From: Bacillota bacterium
GTDB lineage: Bacteria > Bacillota > Clostridia > Christensenellales > CAG-138
DNA: 64,000 nucleotides
Assembly: GCA_023390655.1 (NCBI GenBank)
Contig: JAEWCL010000007.1
Coordinates: 1 to 64,000 of the forward strand
Direction: 5' to 3'
The position numbers and the translations under genes are program-made. The notes under the pieces are model-generated. The model did no database searches. It saw nothing but the letters and a program-made list of their open reading frames with translations, and had not been told where the DNA came from. Positions 44,222 through 53,117 of this stretch are shown here, piece by piece (within the stretch, counting starts at the first letter, position 1; each line of letters starts with the position of its first letter).

Positions 44222-45835
44222 ATGCCATTGCTTCTGACAGAGATCAAAGTGCCCGTGCAGGCAGAGGAAACGGAGCTTTCCGCGCTGATTGCGGCACAGT
44301 TTAAAATCCCTCAAAATAGCATCGGGGCCGTGCGGATCGTGCGGCAATCACTTGACGCGCGCAAAAAGCAGAATATCCATTTTCTCGTTTCTGCCGCGGT
44401 CACGCTGGAGGCGGGGGCCAAAGCGCGGTTAATGGCACACGCTGACGCGCGCATCAAACCGTATGAATCCATAGAGGATTATCGTATTCCGGAGGGAGTG
44501 GAAACGCCGCGCGGCCGCATTGTGGTGGCGGGCCTTGGCCCCGCAGGCCTCTTTGCGGCATACGTTCTTGCATTAAAGGGCTACCGTCCGCTCGTTCTCG
44601 AGCGCGGGCGGAAGATAGAAGCGCGAAAGGCCGATGTGCAGCGTTTCTGGGCAGGGGCGCAGATCAACCCCGAGAGCAACGTGATGTTTGGCGAAGGCGG
44701 CGCGGGGACGTTTTCGGACGGCAAGCTGACCACGCGCATCAAGGACGCGCGCGCGGGTGTGGTGCTTGAAACGCTCCGGCGCTTTGGCGCGCCGGAGGAT
44801 ATCGTTTATCAGGCAAAGCCGCATATCGGTACGGACATCCTGCAGAATGTGGTAAAAAACATGCGGGAGGAAATCATCGCCCTGGGCGGGGAAATCCGGT
44901 TTGAGGCGCTGCTCTCCGATATCCGTGTGCAGGGCGGTACACTGCGCTCCGTTGCTGTAAGGCAGGGCGGAAGGGAAGAACAGATAGACTGTGCGGCGCT
45001 GATCCTTGCAACGGGGCAGGCGGCCAGGGACATCTATGAAATGCTGCTCAACAGCGGTATCACACTGATACCGAAGTCGTTTGCAGTAGGCGTGCGCATC
45101 GAGCACCCGCAGCAATTGATCGATAGGACGCAGTTTGGTGCGCTTGCAGGGCATCCGAGGCTTGGCGCTGCGGAATACCGCCTTGCGGGAAAGAGCGGCA
45201 CGCGGGGCGTGTATACATTTTGCATGTGTCCCGGCGGTTACGTTGTGGGCGCGGCTTCCGGCAGGGAAGAGGTGGTCGTCAACGGTATGAGTGACCGGGC
45301 ACGCGATGGGCAAAACGCAAACGCGGCGGTGATTGTACAGGTGGGGCCTGAGGACTTTGGGAATGGCCCGCTTGACGGTGTGCGTTTTCAGCGGGAACTG
45401 GAACAGCAGGCATACAAGGCAGGGCTGGGTTCCGGCGCTTATTTTGCACCCGCACAGCGGCTGGAAGATTTTATGAAGGGCAGCCTAACAAAATCCTTTG
45501 GAGAGGTAACGCCCACCTACCGGCCGGGCGTGCATTCCACACGGCTGAATACGCTGCTGCCGGAGTTTGTAGCTGCTGGCATCCGGGACGGGATTTCAGC
45601 GTTCTCCAGGCAGCTTGCAGGCTATGGTCTGCCCGACGCCGTGCTAACGGCGGTGGAAAGCCGCACAAGCGCGCCTGTGCGTATCCTGCGCAATGCATTT
45701 GGGGAAGCGGAGCAGGCGCGCGGCCTGTTCCCGGTTGGAGAGGGCGCAGGATATGCGGGCGGCATTGTGAGTGCCGCGGTGGACGGCATGCATGCGGCGG
45801 AACGGGTCGCCGCGCGCTATAAGGCAGGGCAATGA
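44222..45835 (+). CDS. FAD-dependent oxidoreductase (COG2509 uncharacterised dehydrogenase)
   Basis: The 537-residue protein has an N-terminal domain of about 95 residues (ferredoxin-like, IKVPVQAEETELSALIAAQF). A Rossmann dinucleotide motif (VVAGLGPAGLFAAYVLALKG), a second conserved glycine region (MFGEGGAGTFSDGKLTTRI) and the C-terminal FAD motif (GLFPVGEGAGYAGGIVSAAVDGM) follow. This matches COG2509, a flavoprotein group of unknown substrate often found next to cdaA-cdaR and glmM. The CMCPGG cysteine pair near residue 337 may be redox active. A terminator upstream suggests partial uncoupling from cdaAR. Confidence 0.92.
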   Translation: MPLLLTEIKVPVQAEETELSALIAAQFKIPQNSIGAVRIVRQSLDARKKQNIHFLVSAAVTLEAGAKARLMAHADARIKPYESIEDYRIPEGVETPRGRIVVAGLGPAGLFAAYVLALKGYRPLVLERGRKIEARKADVQRFWAGAQINPESNVMFGEGGAGTFSDGKLTTRIKDARAGVVLETLRRFGAPEDIVYQAKPHIGTDILQNVVKNMREEIIALGGEIRFEALLSDIRVQGGTLRSVAVRQGGREEQIDCAALILATGQAARDIYEMLLNSGITLIPKSFAVGVRIEHPQQLIDRTQFGALAGHPRLGAAEYRLAGKSGTRGVYTFCMCPGGYVVGAASGREEVVVNGMSDRARDGQNANAAVIVQVGPEDFGNGPLDGVRFQRELEQQAYKAGLGSGAYFAPAQRLEDFMKGSLTKSFGEVTPTYRPGVHSTRLNTLLPEFVAAGIRDGISAFSRQLAGYGLPDAVLTAVESRTSAPVRILRNAFGEAEQARGLFPVGEGAGYAGGIVSAAVDGMHAAERVAARYKAGQ

Positions 45836-45880
45836 TATGAGCGGCCGCTCGCCTGTGTGAATTATATATTCGTGTGCTTC

Positions 45881-45930
45881 TTACAAAAACGCTGCAAAAT
45901 ATCGTATAATGCAACTATAGGAGTGTTGCA
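45881..45930 (+). promoter_or_regulatory. Promoter with palindrome at the transcription start
   Basis: TTACAA (45881-45886) and TATAAT (45905-45910) are 18 nt apart. TGCAAC-tataggagt-GTTGCA (45910-45930) is an inverted repeat that spans the expected start site, so it could be a repressor site or a 5' hairpin. The first gene starts at 45957. Confidence 0.6.
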
Positions 45931-45956
45931 GATATGCATCTTTTGAGGGCGGCCAT

Positions 45957-46673
45957 ATGAAGCGCTTTTATGTTTTTCTTGGGAATTTCGGTAGCGGCAA
46001 GACAGAACTTGCGCTGAATTTTGCAATAAACGCCGCGCGGCATTCGCGCACGGTACTTGCAGACCTTGATGTCATCAACCCTTACTTCCGCTCGGCGGAG
46101 CGGCGGGAGGAACTCTCCGCCGCCGGGGTTACGCTAATCCATCCCGTATTTGCCTATTCTACAGTTGAGGTTCCGGCCCTTTCTCCCGAGGTCTATTCCG
46201 TATTTACAGAAAAGTACGAGACCGCAATCCTGGATGCGGGTGGAGACCCTTCGGGCGCTACGGCGTTGGGGCAATACAAACGGAATTTTGATCTTTTGCC
46301 TGCAGGCAGCCTGGAAGTGCTGTTTGTGGTCAATCCGTTGCGCCCGCTTTCTTCTACGCCCGAGGCGGTGCTTTCCTTGATGGAACACATCACCTACCGG
46401 GCGCGGCTGAATATTACGGGGCTCGTCAACAACGCCAACCTCTCTACGGAAACGGACGCTTCGCACCTGATGGCGGGATATGAAGTGATAAGGACTGTGG
46501 CGGACGCTTCCGGGATTCCCGTTGCCTACACGGCGGGCACACAAGAGCATCTGCCGGCTTATCTTGATTGGGCAAAGCAGCAGGGCATATCGCAAACCTA
46601 TATTGGAACGCCTGTAACGCTTGAATTGTATATGCACAGGGACTGGGACCGGTTTGCGCAGCTGGGCATTTAG
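45957..46673 (+). CDS. P-loop ATPase encoded with 2-oxoacid:ferredoxin oxidoreductase genes
   Basis: The 238-residue protein has a MinD/CobQ-like P-loop (FLGNFGSGKTELALNFA), a switch region (TVLADLDVINPYFRS) and a Walker B-like AILDAGGDPSGATALGQ. Homologues are often found directly before a ferredoxin and the KorA/B/C subunits in Clostridia and are annotated as ATPase or CobQ-like. It may help with cofactor or cluster assembly, but no function is proven. The ferredoxin gene starts 56 nt downstream, and the shared promoter lies at 45881-45910. Confidence 0.82.
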   Translation: MKRFYVFLGNFGSGKTELALNFAINAARHSRTVLADLDVINPYFRSAERREELSAAGVTLIHPVFAYSTVEVPALSPEVYSVFTEKYETAILDAGGDPSGATALGQYKRNFDLLPAGSLEVLFVVNPLRPLSSTPEAVLSLMEHITYRARLNITGLVNNANLSTETDASHLMAGYEVIRTVADASGIPVAYTAGTQEHLPAYLDWAKQQGISQTYIGTPVTLELYMHRDWDRFAQLGI

Positions 46674-46729
46674 CGTGCCCGCATGCGTTTGGACGATAGA
46701 ACGACCAACACAGGAAAGTGAGGATTGTG

Positions 46730-46936
46730 ATGGCGAAGGTAACAATCAATTTTGAACGCTGCAAGGGCTGCGGCCTGTGCGTACGCGCATGCCCCAAGCG
46801 TATTTTGCAGCTTTCTCCCGACAAGCTCAATGAAAAAGGCTACCATCCTTCCGAAATAACGGATATGGATGCATGCATTGCGTGCGCGGCCTGCGCGCGC
46901 ACATGTCCTGATGTTGTGATACGGGTGGAGAAATAG
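46730..46936 (+). CDS. 2x[4Fe-4S] ferredoxin, delta subunit of 2-oxoacid:ferredoxin oxidoreductase
   Basis: The 68-residue protein has two classical cluster motifs: CKGCGLCVRACP and CIACAACARTCP. It should carry electrons from the TPP-dependent oxidoreductase to soluble ferredoxin. ATG 46730 (MAKVTINF) is the natural start, with GTGAGGA upstream. It lies 9 nt before the alpha-subunit gene; in homologous enzymes this is the KorD/VorD subunit. Confidence 0.95.
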   Translation: MAKVTINFERCKGCGLCVRACPKRILQLSPDKLNEKGYHPSEITDMDACIACAACARTCPDVVIRVEK

Positions 46937-46945
46937 GAGGGGTCT

Positions 46946-48016
46946 ATGGCAAAAAAGCTGATGAAAGGCTGCGAAGCGATTGCGGAAGCCGCCATACAGG
47001 CAGGGTGCAGGTTCTTTTTCGGATACCCGATTACCCCGCAGAATGATATTCCGGAGTATATGTCCGTCCGTATGCCGCAGGTGGAGGGCGGCTGCTTTTT
47101 GCAGGCGGAAAGCGAAGTCGCCGCGATCAACATGGTATATGGGGCTGCCGGCGCGGGCGCGCGCGTGATGACCTCATCCTCAAGCCCCGGCATCAGCCTG
47201 AAGATGGAGGGCATTTCCTACATCGCAGGCGCTGAGCTTCCCTGCGTCATCGTCAACATGATGCGCGGCGGCCCCGGCTTAGGGTCTATCCAGGCATCCC
47301 AGGGAGACTATTTCCAGGCTACAAAAGGCGGCGGGCATGGCGACTACCGGATGGTTGTGTATGCGCCCTCTTCCGTACAGGAAGCGGTCGATCTTGTGCA
47401 GCGCTCGTTTGATGTGGCGGATACCTACCGCATGCCGGTCATGGTGCTTGCGGACGGGATCATCGGCCAGATGATGGAGCCTGTAGAAGTTAAAACGGTT
47501 GCGCCAAAGCCCTGCGATAAAAGCTGGGCTACGACAGGCTACCGCAAAAGCGAGAGCAATGCGCCAAGGTCTATCGTCAATTCGCTCTACATTGAAGTGG
47601 AAGAGCTTGAAGAAATGAACATGCGCCTGCAGGCCCGCTACCGTGAGGTAGAAGCGCGCGAAGCGCAGGCGGAGCTGTACCGCGCGGAAGGCGCAGCCTA
47701 TATCCTTTGCGCGTACGGTACGGTAGCGCGTATCTGCAAATCCGCCATCGCTCTTCTTGAGAAAAAGGGCATCAAGGCCGGGCTTGTGCGCCCCGTTACG
47801 CTGTGGCCGTTTCCGTCCGCAGCCGTACATGACGCCATTGCGGCAGAGAGCGTGAAAAAAGCGTTCTGCGTGGAAATGAGCGCGGGACAGATGGTGGAGG
47901 ATATCCGCCTTGCCGTCAACGGGGAAAAGCGGGTGGAGATGCTCCCGTACCTCGGCAGCCGCGTTCCCACCGCGGAGGACATCGTAAGCAAAATACTCGA
48001 GATGGAGGGCGTATAA
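46946..48016 (+). CDS. vorB: 2-oxoacid:ferredoxin oxidoreductase alpha subunit (VorB/KorA type)
   Basis: The 356-residue protein matches the alpha subunit of the four-subunit 2-oxoacid oxidoreductases (MKGCEAIAEAAIQAGCRFFFGYPITPQND; SSSSPGISLKMEGISYIAGAELPCVIVN; a C-terminal transketolase-like part with GLVRPVTLWPFPS). These enzymes convert a branched-chain 2-oxoacid or 2-oxoglutarate to its acyl-CoA with reduction of ferredoxin. The form resembles VorB of branched-chain (3-methyl-2-oxobutanoate) enzymes. Substrate choice between 2-oxoglutarate and branched acids is not certain. Confidence 0.9.
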   Translation: MAKKLMKGCEAIAEAAIQAGCRFFFGYPITPQNDIPEYMSVRMPQVEGGCFLQAESEVAAINMVYGAAGAGARVMTSSSSPGISLKMEGISYIAGAELPCVIVNMMRGGPGLGSIQASQGDYFQATKGGGHGDYRMVVYAPSSVQEAVDLVQRSFDVADTYRMPVMVLADGIIGQMMEPVEVKTVAPKPCDKSWATTGYRKSESNAPRSIVNSLYIEVEELEEMNMRLQARYREVEAREAQAELYRAEGAAYILCAYGTVARICKSAIALLEKKGIKAGLVRPVTLWPFPSAAVHDAIAAESVKKAFCVEMSAGQMVEDIRLAVNGEKRVEMLPYLGSRVPTAEDIVSKILEMEGV

Positions 48017-48017
48017 T

Positions 48018-48755
48018 ATGGCAGTCGTATTTCAAAAAACGCCTGTTCTGACGGATGTGGAGATGCACTACTGCCCGGGCTGCGGGCACGGCATCGTACA
48101 CCGGTTGATCGCGGAAACGATTGAAGAATTGAACCTGCAGGAAAAAGCGGTTGGCATCGCGCCCGTTGGCTGTGCGGTGTTCGCTTACAAATACTTCAAC
48201 ATCGATATGCAGGAGGCCGCCCATGGCAGGGCGCCTGCCGTCGCAACCGGTGTTAAACGCGTGCTGGGGCCGGATAGCTGTGTGTTTACCTACCAGGGAG
48301 ATGGCGATCTTGCGTCCATCGGCGCTGCGGAAATCGTGCACGCCGCGCACCGTGGGGAAAAGATCACCACCATATTCATCAACAACGCCATTTACGGCAT
48401 GACGGGCGGGCAGATGGCCCCCACAACGCTTCTTGGCCAGCGCACAACAACATCGCCTTACGGGCGGGAGCAGGCGCATAGCGGCAGCCCGTTGAAGGTA
48501 TCCGAAATGCTTGCGACCATCGAAGGGGCGGCCTACATTGAGCGCGTGGCACTCAACACCACGGCGAACATTCTGCGCGCAAAAAAGGCCATCCGCAAGG
48601 CATTTGAAACTCAGATGGCGGGCAAGGGCTTCTCCATGGTGGAGGTATTGTCCACCTGCCCCACAAACTGGGGAAAATCGCCCGCGGAATCGATGGATTG
48701 GCTGGCGGAAGCCATGATACCCTACTTTCCCCTTGGGGTCATGAAGGAGGTATAG
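48018..48755 (+). CDS. 2-oxoacid:ferredoxin oxidoreductase beta subunit (TPP-binding)
   Basis: The 245-residue protein is the thiamine-pyrophosphate subunit: it has the CPGCGHG cysteine motif near the N-terminus, the TPP/Mg2+ motif GDGDLASIGAAEIVHAAHRGE...NNAIYGMTGGQ and PTTLLGQRTTTSPYG. It holds the active site where the 2-oxoacid is decarboxylated. It starts 1 nt after the alpha gene and is followed 3 nt later by the gamma gene, so all subunits are co-translated. Confidence 0.95.
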   Translation: MAVVFQKTPVLTDVEMHYCPGCGHGIVHRLIAETIEELNLQEKAVGIAPVGCAVFAYKYFNIDMQEAAHGRAPAVATGVKRVLGPDSCVFTYQGDGDLASIGAAEIVHAAHRGEKITTIFINNAIYGMTGGQMAPTTLLGQRTTTSPYGREQAHSGSPLKVSEMLATIEGAAYIERVALNTTANILRAKKAIRKAFETQMAGKGFSMVEVLSTCPTNWGKSPAESMDWLAEAMIPYFPLGVMKEV

Positions 48756-48758
48756 CCG

Positions 48759-49295
48759 ATGCTGGAACAAAACCTTTTTGCGGGATTCGGCGGGCAGGGT
48801 GTGCTGCTGATGGGGCAGCTTCTGGCGTATGCCGGAATGCTGGAGGGAAAACAGGTTACCTGGCTTCCCGCCTATGGCCCGGAAATGCGCGGCGGCACCG
48901 CAAACTGCAGCGTGATTATTTCAGACGAGGCCATCGGGTCGCCCGTTGTCAGCCGCGCAACGACCGTAATTGCGCTCAACCGCCCTTCTTTGGATAAATT
49001 TGAAGAGAACGTGCAGCAGGACGGCAAGCTTTTTATCAACAGTTCCATCATCGACAGGCCCGCGAAAAGGGACGATGTGGAGGTCTATTACGTGCCCTGC
49101 AATGAAATCGCGGAGCGCCTTGGAAACGCCCGCGTGGCGAACATGGTCATGCTTGGCGCGTATATCGAAAAAACGGGCAGCGTGGATATGGAAAACGTTA
49201 TGCAGGCACTCAAGGAGAAGCTTGGGGCAAAGAAGGCGGATCTGCTTTCCCTGAACCGTGAAGCGCTCAAACAGGGCGCTGAGGCGGTGCGGTAG
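48759..49295 (+). CDS. 2-oxoacid:ferredoxin oxidoreductase gamma subunit
   Basis: The 178-residue protein carries the gamma-subunit signature (FAGFGGQGVLLMGQLLAYAGM) and the core PAYGPEMRGGTANCSVIISDE. The gamma domain binds CoA together with alpha and beta. It closes the operon of P-loop ATPase, ferredoxin, alpha, beta and gamma, and a bidirectional terminator lies 28 nt after its stop. The separate gamma chain shows this is the four-subunit, not the fused, form. Confidence 0.95.
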   Translation: MLEQNLFAGFGGQGVLLMGQLLAYAGMLEGKQVTWLPAYGPEMRGGTANCSVIISDEAIGSPVVSRATTVIALNRPSLDKFEENVQQDGKLFINSSIIDRPAKRDDVEVYYVPCNEIAERLGNARVANMVMLGAYIEKTGSVDMENVMQALKEKLGAKKADLLSLNREALKQGAEAVR

Positions 49296-49323
49296 CGAAC
49301 GAAATCGTATATTAAACGAAACA

Positions 49324-49352
49324 AAGCGGCAGGGGGAGACCCTGCCGCTTTT
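49324..49352. terminator. Bidirectional terminator between the oxidoreductase operon and the helicase gene
   Basis: AAGCGGCAGGG-ggaga-CCCTGCCGCTT is a perfect 11-bp stem followed by TT on the plus strand and preceded by AAAC-rich sequence on the minus side. Confidence 0.85.
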
Positions 49353-49370
49353 GATTGCTTTACTATTCGA

Positions 49371-50651
49371 TTACCGGAACGAGGACGCCCTGCGGTTCTT
49401 ACCGCGTTGGCCGAAATGCCGTGTCTGGGAGGATGCGCGCGAGGAGCTTGCGGCAGGCGCACCGTAACGCGGCTGCTGTCCATAAGGCTGCGCCTTCCTG
49501 ACAAAGGCGGCGTCCGCAATATCGTCTTCGATTGCGGGGCCGGTGGGGATGATCACGGTCTTGAGGCTGCGCATCATCTGCTTTAACTGCTCGCGCTCGC
49601 GCGGGAAGATCAGCGTATAGGATACGCCCTGCAGATCGGCCCTGCCGGTACGGCCGATACGGTGCACATACGATTCGCTGTCGAGCGGGATATCGTAGTT
49701 GATGACCGCGTCGATGTGGTGTACGTCGATACCGCGGGAGGCGACATCGGTCGCAACAAGCACGCGAAGTTCGCCGTTGCGGTATTTTGCCATAACCTTA
49801 TCGCGCTGGTTCTGCCGCATATCGCCGTGCAGGGCATCGGCAAGGAAGCCGTTCTTCTGCAGGGTGAGGGCGAGCCTGTCCGCCATGCGCTTGGTGTTGA
49901 CGAAGATGAGCGAAAGCGCAAAATTCTCTTCCTGCAGGAGCCTCGTAAGGGTACCTTCCTTTGCGCCGGTGCGCACTTCCGTATAGTACTGCTTGACGGA
50001 GTCCACCGTAAGCGAGCTTTGTGCAATGGTCAGCTGCTCCGCATCCCGCTGGAACGTCTTTGCGATGTCGAGAACGCCCTTGGACATGGTGGCAGAAAAC
50101 AGCGCCGTCTGCCGTTCCTGCGGCACGCTTTCGAGAATGCGTGTCAAGTCAGGGCGGAAGCCCATATCAAGCATCCTGTCCGCTTCGTCAAGGATGACGG
50201 TATGGACGTCGTGGAGCCGAATGGTCTTTCTGGCGATGTGGTCCAACAGCCTGCCGGGCGTTGCCACAATGATCTGCGGTCTGCGCCTGAGCGCCGCAAA
50301 CTGCTTTTCAATGCGTTCGCCGCCGAAGATCGCCACAACGCGAAGGCCGGGCTTGCTCTGGGTCAGACTTTTTAAAACAGATGCGATTTGCACGGCAAGC
50401 TCACGCGTGGGGCAGAGCACGATGGTCTGCACAGTCGCTGCTGCGGGGTCCATACGCTCCACCAGGGGAATGCCAAAGGCGCAGGTTTTGCCGGTGCCGG
50501 TAGGTGCCTGTACGGTGATGTCCCCGCCCTTCAAAAGAGGGGCGATGGAGAGCTGCTGCACAGGCGTCGCGGTGGTAAAGCCCATGCGTCCAAGCGTTTC
50601 CAGCATGGGAGCGGAAACGCCCAATTGTTTAAAGGTAACTTGTTGCGTCAT
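49371..50651 (-). CDS. DEAD-box ATP-dependent RNA helicase
   Basis: The 426-residue protein has all helicase motifs: the Q motif (FKQLGVSAPMLETLGRMGFTTATPVQ), motif I APTGTGKT, Ia PTRELAVQ, Ib TPGRL, II DEAD, III SAT, V ATDVASRGID and VI HRIGRTGRA. A short basic Arg/Ser/Gln-rich tail ends the chain. Such helicases unwind RNA in ribosome assembly and decay and are often cold-induced. ATG 50651 (MTQQVTF) matches the family start but lacks a clear ribosome binding site; GTG 50759 would add 36 non-conserved residues. The leader of about 200 nt contains a terminator-like hairpin. Confidence 0.93.
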   Translation of the reverse strand: MTQQVTFKQLGVSAPMLETLGRMGFTTATPVQQLSIAPLLKGGDITVQAPTGTGKTCAFGIPLVERMDPAAATVQTIVLCPTRELAVQIASVLKSLTQSKPGLRVVAIFGGERIEKQFAALRRRPQIIVATPGRLLDHIARKTIRLHDVHTVILDEADRMLDMGFRPDLTRILESVPQERQTALFSATMSKGVLDIAKTFQRDAEQLTIAQSSLTVDSVKQYYTEVRTGAKEGTLTRLLQEENFALSLIFVNTKRMADRLALTLQKNGFLADALHGDMRQNQRDKVMAKYRNGELRVLVATDVASRGIDVHHIDAVINYDIPLDSESYVHRIGRTGRADLQGVSYTLIFPREREQLKQMMRSLKTVIIPTGPAIEDDIADAAFVRKAQPYGQQPRYGAPAASSSRASSQTRHFGQRGKNRRASSFR

Positions 50652-50810
50652 GTGTTGTTTGTTTCTATCGCAATTGCCTGTGCCCGCAGAGGCTGCCGAA
50701 ATTTGTTCGTCATCCTGTCGGCGCCCGCGAGCAAGCAGATCTTGCGCGCACAGCGGCACTATAAGCGTGGGATAGATGCCTCCTGAAATTTATTTGTTTT
50801 GTATCCGCAT

Positions 50811-50867
50811 AAAAAAACACATGTCTTACGTAAATCATCAAACGAACCATGACTTACAAAACATGTG
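50811..50867 (-). terminator. Attenuator-like hairpin in the helicase leader
   Basis: On the minus strand CACATGT...ACATGTG encloses a second pairing (GTAAGTCA with TGATTTAC) and is followed by TTTTTTT, about 160 nt upstream of the helicase start. No gene precedes it closely on the same strand within its own unit, so it looks like conditional termination rather than the end of the previous operon, which has its own terminator at 50953-50995. Confidence 0.6.
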
Positions 50868-50952
50868 AGACAATGTTGTTTTCGAATACATGTGCAATCT
50901 TAACATATAACGGTTGCTTCTGTCAAGCAGCATGGCATAAAGCGTTCCATAA

Positions 50953-50995
50953 ATATACAACAAGGCAAGGGTTGCGCGAACACACAACCCTTGCC
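50953..50995 (-). terminator. Terminator of the operon ending with the PRC-barrel gene
   Basis: On the minus strand GGCAAGGGTTG...CAACCCTTGCC forms an 11-bp stem followed by TTGTTGTATATTT, 32 nt after the gene's stop. Confidence 0.85.
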
Positions 50996-51026
50996 TGCGC
51001 TACGAAACAGGAGTGAGCAAATACCG

Positions 51027-51677
51027 TTATACGTTGAGCGTCAGGGTCAGGAGCGCATCGTGTGCGGCAGCCTGCTCAAGCAGCCCGCGCGTGAGCTCCG
51101 TGCCGGGTTCAACGGTAAAAGCGCCGTCATCGCTCGTTACGGCGGTCTTGACGAACTTACCAAGCAGGAAACGGATGGAGTCTTCCTCAATTTCGCTGTA
51201 AGCGGGCTGCTCAGGGGCAAACTCGGCTTCTCCAAGGTTCAGGAACGCGGTGTTTCCGGCAAGGGATACGACCTTGTCGCCCAGAAATTCCGTACCGTTG
51301 GAAAGGAAGAGCTTTTCAATCGCGCCGGACTTGGGATGGAAGCCGAAGTCGTTTACTTCGCCGATGATGTCGCCGGCGCTCGAAAGCGCGGTTGCACCCA
51401 GAATGTAGAAGCCCTTTTCGGTGACTTCGAGAAGCTCCTTGGACTCATACAGCTTTTTCACGTTTTCAACCGTGGCGGTGATGGCATAGTCAGCGCCCAT
51501 ACCCAACACATCCTTGAACGCAAGGCCGTAGAAGCCATAGCCGCGGCTGTCTTTGAGCACCAGATAGTCCACGCTTTTTTCAGCCGCGTTGATAACGATA
51601 TCCTGTATGACGCCCTTATCGCGGCCTTCTTTTATACCCATGACCTTCAATCCAAGAATCTCGGTTGCCTTTTTCAT
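51027..51677 (-). CDS. PRC-barrel domain protein
   Basis: The 216-residue soluble protein has two PRC-barrel domains (about residues 3-75, KKATEILGLKVMGIKEGRDKG...DIVINAAEKSVDYLVL, and about 85-160, YILGATALSSAGDIIGEVNDFGFHPKSGAIEKLFLS) and a C-terminal helical part. PRC barrels are protein or RNA docking modules, as in RimM and sporulation proteins of the YlmC/YmxH type. It follows a VanW gene by 45 nt with good ribosome binding sequence (AGGAGGTAGCAG) and is the last gene of its operon. The partner is unknown. Confidence 0.88.
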   Translation of the reverse strand: MKKATEILGLKVMGIKEGRDKGVIQDIVINAAEKSVDYLVLKDSRGYGFYGLAFKDVLGMGADYAITATVENVKKLYESKELLEVTEKGFYILGATALSSAGDIIGEVNDFGFHPKSGAIEKLFLSNGTEFLGDKVVSLAGNTAFLNLGEAEFAPEQPAYSEIEEDSIRFLLGKFVKTAVTSDDGAFTVEPGTELTRGLLEQAAAHDALLTLTLNV

Positions 51678-51722
51678 TCTGCTACCTCCTGATTATTCGC
51701 CTGCATCCAAGCATTGGTTCTC

Positions 51723-53117
51723 TTATTTAATGATTTCATCGGTGCCCATAAGGATTGTGCCGCGCATCGCGCGGAAATGATCGCGTGAAATCACATCGCT
51801 GTGCTGTATCATGCCATCCTTTACATAGTGGCGGTAGACGATCACTTCATATCCCTTGCGGCTGTGGACTTTTGTGCGCACTTTTCCCACGGGAAGCTTG
51901 TCCGTATAAATTACAACCGGGTCGGGTGAGGGGATTTCTTTGAGTATAACATTTTCTACTTCAATTTCCATCCCGTCCGGCAACTGTTGCCCATATATTT
52001 CTACCGTTACGACAAGGTCTTTGAACGTTGCGGTAATATACATGGGGAACTCGGAACGGTTTTTGATCTTGAGGTCCTTGTTGTCCCAGTTCAGCGTTGC
52101 ATCCAGGCCAATCGGAAGGTATTCCGACGGCCATGTGTGGTGCACGCGCTCTATGATTTCCATATCCGCATACAGCGCCGCGTTGTAAAGCGTTCCTGCA
52201 AGCTGGCAGATACCGCCGCCGATAGAGTCCGCAAGCTGTCCGTCCACGATGGCCGCCGCGGCCTTAAAACCCTTTTCTTCGGTCCGCTGGCCAACAAGAT
52301 CATTGAGGGAAAGCGTCTCGCCCGGGGCGAGCATGAGGCCGTCCACCGCCTCACACATCAGGCGGATGTTGGTGTTGCGGCTTTCGTTGTTCGTAGCAAC
52401 GGTCACGGAGCGGCCAATCAAAACGGTGTTGTGCGTAAGCACCTGCTGAGTAACGGTGGGTACGACGGTGTTGACAAAGCCCCCGCTTACGGTAAGGGTG
52501 CTGTAGTCCTTTTTGATCAGCTTCTCCTTAACGGCTTCCGCCACAAGGGGCACGTTCGCCACATGGCCCGTTTGTTCCTTTTCAAAGACAAATTTGCGTG
52601 TCACAACATCATAGGTGGCATAGGCGTCTATCTCCGGAATATCCTTTTCCCGTAAAAAGGAGGCCAGGGTGCGGGTAAGCGCCGCTTCATCAAGAACAAG
52701 CTCCGTGTGCGCGGCAAACGGGGTTTGCGAAGCGTCGAAGTCATCGGTGATACTGCCCGACCTGTTTCTGGAATAAGCGGCCTCGAGCAGCGCCTTTGCA
52801 TTTGTGGAAACACCAAGCTCGGCGGCGCCAAACGTTCTGCTCGTCCCATGGTAGAAAACGGGCAGAGAAATCTTCGCAAGTGTGGCCGCTTCATCCGTAA
52901 GGATTCTGCGTTCGCCTTCCTGCCTGCTTAATCCGCTGATGTCAATGCCGTTGATTTTCGTATCCGGCGCAAAGGCAGGCGCGTCCACCATCCTTGTAAT
53001 ACCGCTCAATGCGCCAAGGAACACGAGCGCTGCGGCAGTGGCAGCCGTCAATATGATGCCAGCTGTTTGCAGGAAGGCATGTTTCTCGCTGTCTTTAACG
53101 CGTGCGCGCATCGGCAT
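51723..53117 (-). CDS. VanW family membrane protein with PG-binding-4 domains
   Basis: The 464-residue protein has a short cytoplasmic tail, one membrane helix (about residues 16-38), two PG_binding_4-like regions (INGIDISGLSRQEGERRI...; LVLDEAALTRTLASFLREKDIPEI) and a VanW domain (GGGICQLAGTLYNAALYADMEIIERVHHTWPSEYLPIGLDATL), ending in a G5-like segment. It should face the cell wall. ATG 53117 overlaps the upstream gene by 23 nt and has AAGGAAAC about 11 nt before it; ATG 53111 is also possible. It is a paralogue of the VanW lipoprotein at 21609-23003 but is membrane-spanning instead of lipid-anchored. Confidence 0.9.
   Translation of the reverse strand: MPMRARVKDSEKHAFLQTAGIILTAATAAALVFLGALSGITRMVDAPAFAPDTKINGIDISGLSRQEGERRILTDEAATLAKISLPVFYHGTSRTFGAAELGVSTNAKALLEAAYSRNRSGSITDDFDASQTPFAAHTELVLDEAALTRTLASFLREKDIPEIDAYATYDVVTRKFVFEKEQTGHVANVPLVAEAVKEKLIKKDYSTLTVSGGFVNTVVPTVTQQVLTHNTVLIGRSVTVATNNESRNTNIRLMCEAVDGLMLAPGETLSLNDLVGQRTEEKGFKAAAAIVDGQLADSIGGGICQLAGTLYNAALYADMEIIERVHHTWPSEYLPIGLDATLNWDNKDLKIKNRSEFPMYITATFKDLVVTVEIYGQQLPDGMEIEVENVILKEIPSPDPVVIYTDKLPVGKVRTKVHSRKGYEVIVYRHYVKDGMIQHSDVISRDHFRAMRGTILMGTDEIIK

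Noticed and set aside
50652..50759. GTG 50759 as start of the DEAD-box helicase
   Set aside because: It adds 36 residues without family similarity, and the nearest AGGAGG is about 19 nt away; ATG 50651 fits the family start better despite a poor ribosome binding site.
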